From contig JAHEDL010000040.1 in assembly GCA_024641255.1 (NCBI GenBank), forward strand, positions 1 to 7,122: a stretch of DNA of 7,122 nt. The letters run 5' to 3'. Below the pieces are notes generated by a model. It was not told the origin of the DNA. It searched no databases and was given only the letters and a program-made list of their open reading frames with translations. How positions within the stretch are numbered: the first letter of the stretch is position 1; each line of letters starts with the position of its first letter. This document shows positions 1 to 4,984 of the stretch, piece by piece. The position numbers and the translations under genes are program-made. The DNA is from Pseudorhodobacter sp. GTDB taxonomy: Bacteria; Pseudomonadota; Alphaproteobacteria; Rhodobacterales; Rhodobacteraceae.

Positions 1-430
1 GCCGGTGGTGGTTGTGTCGTCATTGGCCGACAATCGGGTCATTGGCGCTTGCCTGACGGCGGGGGCGGCGGGCTTTGTGCCAAAACACGCGCGGCGCGAG
101 GTGTTTCGTGCCGCCTTCGAGGCGGTGCGGGCAGGCCATGTGTTCTTGCCCGAAGGCTATGTCGCGCAAAGCGATGGCAGCGCCAGTGGCAGTCAGCGCG
201 ACGCGGCGATTGCGCGTTTGGGTCTGTTGACCAAGCAGCAGGCGCGGATCTTGCAGTTGATCTGCGAAGGCAAGCTGAACAAGCAGATCGCCTATGAACT
301 GACAATCGCCGAAACCACGGTGAAAGCGCATGTCACAGCGATTATGCGCAAGCTGGGCGTGCAAAGCCGCACCCAAGCCGTTCTGATGGCGGGGGAAGCC
401 AGTTTTTCCAACCTGTTACCAGAGGGCTAG
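1..430 (+). CDS. NarL/FixJ-family (LuxR-type) response regulator, 5'-truncated by window edge
   Basis: DNA-binding response regulator that would activate or repress transcription after phosphorylation by a histidine kinase. The reading frame is open from the first base (codons begin at base 2), so the GTG at base 5 is an internal codon and not the start. What is visible begins in the fourth strand of the receiver domain (PVVVVSSLAD), followed by AGAAGFVPKH with the conserved receiver lysine. After a linker comes a complete LuxR-type helix-turn-helix from about base 218 to 412, with the hallmarks LTKQQARILQLI, KQIAYELTIAETTVKAHV and MRKLGVQSRTQAV. The phospho-acceptor aspartate and roughly 70 N-terminal residues lie outside the window, judging by a usual family length near 210. 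It sits 44 nt upstream of the FIST gene on the same strand and is probably co-transcribed with it. The neighbourhood resembles the Pseudomonas ErbR/AgmR locus and the FlhR/RfdR regulators of C1 oxidation in Paracoccus and Rhodobacter. Which of these it matches cannot be settled here. Confidence 0.93.
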   Translation, partial: PVVVVSSLADNRVIGACLTAGAAGFVPKHARREVFRAAFEAVRAGHVFLPEGYVAQSDGSASGSQRDAAIARLGLLTKQQARILQLICEGKLNKQIAYELTIAETTVKAHVTAIMRKLGVQSRTQAVLMAGEASFSNLLPEG

Positions 431-474
431 CCTTGGCGCATGCCATGGCCTAGCGTGGCGCAGGGAGGACGCGC

Positions 475-1638
475 ATGGGGCAGCCGGGAGGGGCTTTTCC
501 ACGATTGGACGGTGTGCCAACGGCGCATGTTTCGGCGCTTGCGCCGGACGCGGCGGCTGTTTTGGCACGCGGTTTGGGGGCAGGGCCGTTTGCCTGCGTG
601 TTGGTGTTTATTTCGCCAACCGCCGATCTTCCGGCGCTGACCTTGGGGTTGGCGGCAGAGTTTGGCGATGGATTGGTGCTTGGCTGCACCACGGCGGGCG
701 AAATTTCGGACCAAGGCTATACCGAGGGCGAGATTGTGGCGATTGGCCTGCCGACGGCGCTGTTTGCCGCCGATGCGCTACTGATCGAAGACCTGCATCA
801 GATCGACGGCCAGGCGCTGATCGGCAAGTTGATCCGGCTGCGGGCGGGGTTGGAACGGTTGCGCCCGACATGGGAGCATGAGTTTGCCTTTCTGATGGTC
901 GACGGGCTGTCGATCCGCGAAGATGAATTGACGGCGGCTTTGGCGCCGGGGCTTGGGCCTGTGCCGCTGTTTGGCGGCAGTGCAGGCGATGGCACGCGGT
1001 TTCAGCGCACCTTTGTGCTGCATGGCGGGCGGATGCTGACGAATGCGGCGGTGCTGTTGATGTTGCGCACCGTCTGCCGGGTGAAAGTGTTCAATCTGGA
1101 TCATTTGCAGCCGACGCAGGCGCGGATGGTGGTGACCGAAGCCGACCCTTCGCGGCGGATCGTGCGGCAGATCAATGCCGAACCAGCGGCGCGCGAATAT
1201 GCGCGATTGCTGGGCAAAGACCCCGGGCAGCTGACCAGCTTTACCTTTGCGGCGCATCCGTTGGTGGTGCGCATTGGCGGGCGGCATCATGTGCGCGCGA
1301 TTCAGCAGGTGGCCGAAAATGGCGATCTGGTGTTTTTCTCGGCGATCGATGAGGGGCTGGTGCTGACGCTGGCCGAACCGCAAGACATGGTGGCGCATCT
1401 GGACCGCGAATTGGCGGCGCTGTCGCAAGATGTGGCGCCGATGGCGGTGCTGGCGTGCGACTGCATCTTGCGGCGGATGGAGGCGTTGGAAAAGCAAAAG
1501 CTGGGCGCGCTTTCGGCGGTGCTGCGGGCGCATCGGGTGACGGGGTTTTCCACCTATGGCGAGCAGTGGAATTCGATGCATGTCAACCAGACCATGACGG
1601 GGGTGGCGATTTACCCGCCAGAGCGCGATGCAGACTGA
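475..1638 (+). CDS. FIST-domain signal protein, NosP-like (putative haem/NO sensor)
   Basis: Complete 387-residue FIST (F-box and intracellular signal transduction) sensory protein with no signal peptide or membrane segment, so probably cytoplasmic. The start is fixed by a strong GGAGG at 464-468, six bases before the ATG. The N-terminal FIST half has the typical GCTTAGEI at residues 70-77 and FGGSAGDG at 166-173. The FIST_C half ends with GFSTYGEQ at 357-364 and an MHVNQT segment close to the C-terminus. In Pseudomonas aeruginosa, Vibrio cholerae and Legionella, FIST proteins encoded next to a hybrid kinase (NosP) bind haem, sense nitric oxide and modulate that kinase. Here the stop overlaps the start of just such a kinase by 11 nt, so a partner role is likely. 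Haem binding and the ligand itself are inferred: several histidines are present, but a haem ligand cannot be assigned from sequence alone. It could instead bind another small molecule, since FIST domains were first proposed to sense amino-acid-like ligands. Confidence 0.9.
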   Translation: MGQPGGAFPRLDGVPTAHVSALAPDAAAVLARGLGAGPFACVLVFISPTADLPALTLGLAAEFGDGLVLGCTTAGEISDQGYTEGEIVAIGLPTALFAADALLIEDLHQIDGQALIGKLIRLRAGLERLRPTWEHEFAFLMVDGLSIREDELTAALAPGLGPVPLFGGSAGDGTRFQRTFVLHGGRMLTNAAVLLMLRTVCRVKVFNLDHLQPTQARMVVTEADPSRRIVRQINAEPAAREYARLLGKDPGQLTSFTFAAHPLVVRIGGRHHVRAIQQVAENGDLVFFSAIDEGLVLTLAEPQDMVAHLDRELAALSQDVAPMAVLACDCILRRMEALEKQKLGALSAVLRAHRVTGFSTYGEQWNSMHVNQTMTGVAIYPPERDAD

Positions 1639-3850
1639 GTTGATCAACCCCGCCGACAGTCTGGAACGGCAAAACGCCAAGCTGATGACCATCGCGCAGG
1701 TGTTGATGCGGCGGGTCGAACAGATCACCGATGACAGCGGGGCAGCCTATGCGCAGTTTCAGCGTGCGGCGATGCTGGAAGATCAGGTGCGCGAACGCAC
1801 CCGCGATCTGGAGCGCGCGCTGGATCTGTTGAACGCGTCAAATGCGGCGCTGGCGGCGGCAAACCGTGAAACCGAAGCGGCGCGGCAAAATTTGGCGAAT
1901 GCGATCGAGACGGTGCAAGAGGGCTTTGCGCTGTTTGATGCGGGCGATGTGCTGGTGATGTGCAATTCGCGCTTTGGCATGCATATGGAGGATGTGAAGG
2001 CGTCGTTGCGGCCGGGCTTGCGGTTTGACGAGTATGTGGAACGGGTCAGCCAGTCGCGGTTTCTGACGCTGCCGATGGGGGAAAGCCCGGCGGATTGGGC
2101 AGACCTGCGGCGCAAGCGGCATCTGGACAAGCATGTGATCTTGAACGTGCGGATGCGCGGCGATGCCTGGGTGCAGGTCAGCGAACATCGCACCGGGGAT
2201 GGCGGCACGGTGATCTTGCAGACCGATGTGACCGACATCATCCAGACCGAACGGCTGGAGCGTGGCAAGCTGTTGGACGATCAGGCGCGGGTGATCCGGG
2301 CGACGCTGGACCATATCAATCAGGGTGTTGCGATCTTTGATGCGGGTGGCAATCTTGTGGGGTGGAACCAGCGCTTGGGCGATCTGCTGGCGATACCCTT
2401 GGCGCGGCTGTGGGTGGGGGCAAGCTTTGAGTCGCTGTTCCAGCGCTTTTTGCAGGATTTCAGCTTTGGCGACAGTATGGACCCAGCGCGGCTGGCCGAT
2501 TGGGTAGATGGCCGCAAGGGGCGTCCGGCGTTGAACTTTGAAGTGCGGCGCGGCGAAGGGCTGATGCTGGCGGTGTTCGCGCAAGAGATGCCCGAAAGTG
2601 GCTTTGTGATGAGCTTTACCGATGTCACCGCCGAACGCCGCGCGATTGCGGGGTTAAGCCGTGCCAATGAAACGCTGGAAGCGCGGGTGCGGGGACGGAC
2701 GTTGGAGTTGGAAGACGCGCTGGCCGACGCAGAACGCGCCAATGCCAGCCGGTCGCGCTTTGTCGCCGCCGCCAGCCACGATCTGTTGCAGCCACTGTCG
2801 GCCGCCAAGCTGTTTCTGGCCTCGATCGGCGACGAGGCGATCACGCCGGGGGCGCGGGCGACGTTGGACAAGGCGCATAACGCGCTGATTTCGGTGGAAG
2901 GGATCTTGGGGTCGCTGCTGGATATTTCCAAGCTGGAAAGCGGCAAGGTGGCGGTGCAGGTCGGGCCGGTGCGGATGGCCGGTTTGCTGGCGCAGCTGCA
3001 CGAAGAATTCGCGGGCTTTGCGGCGGCGAAGGGCGTCGGGCTTGTTGTACGGGCGTGCGATGCAGTGGTGGAAAGCGATGCCGGCTATTTGCGCCGGATT
3101 TTGCAAAACCTGATCGGCAACGCCATTCGCTATACCGAAACCGGCCGGGTCATGGTGGGCGCGCGCCGCCGTGGTGGCATGCTGCGGTTGGAAGTGTGGG
3201 ATACCGGGCCGGGGATTCCCGAAGCCGAACAAGACAATATCTTCAAGGAATTCCACCGCTTGAACGCGCGGGCTTCGGCCAGCGAGGGCATGGGGCTGGG
3301 CCTTGCGATTGTGGAACGCGCTTGTGCGCTGTTGGGCCATCCACTGGGCCTGTCCAGCCGGATGGGGCGGGGCACCTGCTTTATGGTGCAGGTGCCGCTT
3401 TTGGATATTGTGGCGAAACCCGAAGACAGCAGCCCCACCGATCAGCCTGTCGAAGTGCAGGACCGCATCGTTTTTCTGGTGGAAAACGACGAAGACCTGC
3501 GCCGTGCGATGGGGCTTTTGCTGGAAAAATGGGGGGTGAATGTGCTGGAGGCCGCGTCGGGCGAAGAGGCCTTGGCGCTGATTGACGATCTTGGCATCTT
3601 GCCCGACTGCTTTTTGGTCGATCATCAACTGGGCGATGGCATGACGGGGCTGGAGTTTATTGCCGAAGCGTTCCGGCTTTATGGCCCGGTGCCCCTGCGG
3701 CTTGTCACGGCGGACCGATCCGAAGCGCTGCGCGATGCCTGTGCCGCGCGCGGGCTTGGCATGTTGATGAAACCGATTGATGCGCAAAGCCTGCGCGCGG
3801 TGATGGCAGAGCTTGGCTCATCCATAGGTCTTACGACCAAGGCACCATAG
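1628..3850 (+). CDS. Hybrid sensor histidine kinase/response regulator, NahK/ErcS-like (PAS-PAS-HisKA-HATPase-REC)
   Basis: Complete 740-residue soluble hybrid kinase with no transmembrane segment, so it senses an internal signal or a partner protein. An N-terminal coiled-coil region (about residues 5-90, including RVEQITDDSGAAYAQFQRA and VRERTRDLE) resembles the NahK/ErcS group. Two PAS domains follow at about 90-205 and 223-335, each ending in a TDVT motif, then a coiled linker. HisKA carries the phospho-acceptor His384 in ASHDLLQPLSAAKLF. The ATPase domain has Asn498 of the N box (NAIRYT), DTGPGIP at 525-531 and GMGLGL at 554-559. A C-terminal receiver starts near 612 with acidic residues E619/D621, phospho-acceptor Asp665 (LVDHQLGDG) and Lys715 (LMKPID). 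The ATG lies inside the end of the FIST gene with no clear ribosome site, which suggests translational coupling. The next in-frame ATG, at codon 20, would cut the conserved N-terminus. Likely role: autophosphorylation controlled by the FIST partner, then transfer to its own receiver and onward, possibly to the upstream LuxR-type regulator. Confidence 0.93.
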   Translation: MQTELINPADSLERQNAKLMTIAQVLMRRVEQITDDSGAAYAQFQRAAMLEDQVRERTRDLERALDLLNASNAALAAANRETEAARQNLANAIETVQEGFALFDAGDVLVMCNSRFGMHMEDVKASLRPGLRFDEYVERVSQSRFLTLPMGESPADWADLRRKRHLDKHVILNVRMRGDAWVQVSEHRTGDGGTVILQTDVTDIIQTERLERGKLLDDQARVIRATLDHINQGVAIFDAGGNLVGWNQRLGDLLAIPLARLWVGASFESLFQRFLQDFSFGDSMDPARLADWVDGRKGRPALNFEVRRGEGLMLAVFAQEMPESGFVMSFTDVTAERRAIAGLSRANETLEARVRGRTLELEDALADAERANASRSRFVAAASHDLLQPLSAAKLFLASIGDEAITPGARATLDKAHNALISVEGILGSLLDISKLESGKVAVQVGPVRMAGLLAQLHEEFAGFAAAKGVGLVVRACDAVVESDAGYLRRILQNLIGNAIRYTETGRVMVGARRRGGMLRLEVWDTGPGIPEAEQDNIFKEFHRLNARASASEGMGLGLAIVERACALLGHPLGLSSRMGRGTCFMVQVPLLDIVAKPEDSSPTDQPVEVQDRIVFLVENDEDLRRAMGLLLEKWGVNVLEAASGEEALALIDDLGILPDCFLVDHQLGDGMTGLEFIAEAFRLYGPVPLRLVTADRSEALRDACAARGLGMLMKPIDAQSLRAVMAELGSSIGLTTKAP

Positions 3851-3861
3851 CGCGACGGCGA

Positions 3862-3881
3862 TTCCCGCCCTAGGGTTGGAA
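3862..3881. promoter_or_regulatory. 20-bp imperfect palindrome upstream of coxG (candidate operator or hairpin)
   Basis: The 51-nt gap between the kinase gene and the coxG-like gene contains TTCC, two bases, the perfect octamer CCCTAGGG (3868-3875), two bases, then GGAA. Sixteen of the 20 positions are symmetrical about 3871/3872. The spacing suits a dimeric DNA-binding protein. As RNA it could form a short stem, but no run of T follows, so it is a poor intrinsic terminator. It ends 9 bases before the AGGA ribosome site (3891-3894) of the next gene. No convincing -35/-10 or sigma-54 promoter elements were recognised here. Function is inferred. Confidence 0.4.
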
Positions 3882-3901
3882 CAAGGGATGAGGAACCGAA
3901 T

Positions 3902-4414
3902 ATGCAACTGACCGATAGTCGAGAGATCAAGGCCAGCCCCGAAGTGGTCTGGGCGGCAATTTTGAACCCCGAAGTTTTGAAAGAATGTGTGCCGGGCTGC
4001 GAAAGCATGACGGGCAGCGTTGACGACGGCTTCGAGGCTGTTGTGGCGCAAAAGGTCGGGCCGGTTTCGGCCCGGTTTACCGGCATTGTGAAACTGTCTG
4101 ACATCGAAGTTGGTCGGGCTGTTACAATTACCGGCGAAGGTAAGGGTGGCCCGGCGGGCTATGCCAAGGGCGGCGCGAAAGTGACGCTTGAGGCGGTCGA
4201 GGCTGGCACGCTGCTGTCTTACACGGTGGATGCCAGCGTTGGCGGAAAAATTGCCCAGTTGGGCAGCCGGATCATCGACAGCTTTGCCAAAAAGCTGGCC
4301 GATCAGTTCTTTGAGAATTTCCAGACGGCGGTTGAAGGGCCTGCGGACCCTTCGGAGGAAACCGCCGAAGGGGCTGAAAAGAAAGGATGGTTCAAGCGTC
4401 TTATTGGCGGTTGA
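3902..4414 (+). CDS. coxG: CoxG-like SRPBCC-family protein (carbon monoxide dehydrogenase subunit G family)
   Basis: Complete 170-residue protein. The start is supported by AGGA at 3891-3894, seven bases before the ATG. Residues 1 to about 145 match the SRPBCC/CoxG fold (START-like hydrophobic pocket): the opening REIKASPEVVWAAILNPEVLKECVPGCESM, the central VGPVSARFTGIVKL, then a GGxGGKIAQLGSR-like stretch (ASVGGKIAQLGSRIID) before the long C-terminal helix FAKKLADQFFENF. The last 25 or so residues form an acidic linker (PADPSEETAEGAE) and a basic-aromatic end (KKGWFKRLIGG) with no full transmembrane helix. In CO-oxidising bacteria CoxG is reported to bind the Mo hydroxylase at the membrane and help pass electrons to quinone. 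A matching role for the enzyme encoded downstream is inferred. The gene is 33 nt upstream of coxS and probably opens the operon, whereas in classical cox clusters coxG is usually placed after the structural genes. The family call is strong; the symbol follows family use and does not imply CO oxidation. Confidence 0.9.
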   Translation: MQLTDSREIKASPEVVWAAILNPEVLKECVPGCESMTGSVDDGFEAVVAQKVGPVSARFTGIVKLSDIEVGRAVTITGEGKGGPAGYAKGGAKVTLEAVEAGTLLSYTVDASVGGKIAQLGSRIIDSFAKKLADQFFENFQTAVEGPADPSEETAEGAEKKGWFKRLIGG

Positions 4415-4447
4415 GCTTCTACATCAAAGATTTCAAGGGAGGAAAGA

Positions 4448-4933
4448 ATGACGAAAGTCACGATGACCGTGAACGGCAAAACCGTTTCGGCAGAGGCGGA
4501 AGGGCGGACATTGCTGTCCGCTTTTTTGCGTGAAGGGCTGGGGCTGACCGGCACGCATGTGGGCTGCGATACCTCGCAATGCGGGGCCTGCGTGGTGCAT
4601 GTTGACGGCAAAGCGGTGAAATCTTGCACGGTGTTTGCGCAAGATGTGGCCGGGGCTTCGGTGAAAACCATCGAAGGCATGGCCAATGCCGACGGGTCGC
4701 TGGGTGTGGTTCAGCAAGCGTTCCAAGATCATCACGGACTGCAGTGCGGCTTTTGCACGCCCGGCATGGTGATGTCGTCGGCTGCACTTCTGGCCGAAAA
4801 CCCCAAGCCCAGCGAAGCCGAAGTTCGGCATTACCTTGAGGGCAATATCTGCCGTTGCACCGGTTACCACAACATCGTCAAGGCGGTGCTGGCGGCGTCT
4901 GGGCAGGATGTGTCTTCGGTTGCAGCTGAATAA
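4448..4933 (+). CDS. coxS: (2Fe-2S)-binding small subunit of a molybdenum hydroxylase (CoxS-like)
   Basis: Complete 161-residue iron-sulfur subunit that carries electrons from the Mo centre to the FAD subunit. The start is fixed by GGGAGGA at 4437-4443, four bases before the ATG. The N-terminal plant-ferredoxin-like domain has cluster ligands Cys40, Cys45, Cys48 and Cys60 ([16 protein letters not shown]). The C-terminal all-helical [2Fe-2S]-binding domain has Cys100, Cys103, Cys135 and Cys137 (CGFCTPGM and [10 protein letters not shown]). All eight expected cysteines are present and the length is normal for the family. There is no twin-arginine or other signal peptide, so the enzyme is probably cytoplasmic. 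It is 33 nt after coxG and 51 nt before the large subunit, on the same strand, consistent with one operon. The sequence identifies the enzyme class but not the substrate: aldehyde, N-heterocycle and CO dehydrogenases share this subunit. Confidence 0.96.
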   Translation: MTKVTMTVNGKTVSAEAEGRTLLSAFLREGLGLTGTHVGCDTSQCGACVVHVDGKAVKSCTVFAQDVAGASVKTIEGMANADGSLGVVQQAFQDHHGLQCGFCTPGMVMSSAALLAENPKPSEAEVRHYLEGNICRCTGYHNIVKAVLAASGQDVSSVAAE

Positions 4934-4945
4934 TTTCAAATAATT

Positions 4946-4969
4946 AGCGGACGTTTTGAACGTATCGCT
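4946..4969 (+). repeat. Stem-loop in the coxS-coxL gap
   Basis: The 51-nt gap contains ACGTT (4951-4955), a TTG loop and AACGT (4959-4963). The outer arms AGCGG (4946-4950) and TCGCT (4965-4969) extend the stem to ten pairs, counting one G-U pair and one bulged A at 4964. It starts 13 nt after the coxS stop and ends just before the GGGAGGA ribosome site (4974-4980) of the large subunit. Only three T follow, so it is unlikely to be a strong terminator. It may affect mRNA processing or relative subunit expression. Just before it, 4931-4946 is very AT-rich, with TAATT/AATTA arms around the coxS stop codon. Confidence 0.45.
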
Positions 4970-4984
4970 TTAAGGGAGGATGGA

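Noticed and set aside
5..430. GTG at base 5 as the start of the LuxR-type regulator
   Set aside because: The frame is already open before it and the residues belong to the middle of a receiver domain, so the true start is upstream of the window.
778..1728. 316-codon open frame on the - strand
   Set aside because: It lies opposite the FIST gene, has a His/Arg/Gln-rich composition with no recognisable domain, and is a typical antisense shadow of a GC-rich gene.
2654..3787. 377-codon open frame on the - strand
   Set aside because: Opposite the kinase and receiver domains, whose motifs are intact on the + strand. Low-complexity translation with no family resemblance.
3851..3901. Intrinsic terminator after the kinase gene
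   Set aside because: A dyad is present but there is no T-run after it, so termination cannot be supported from sequence.
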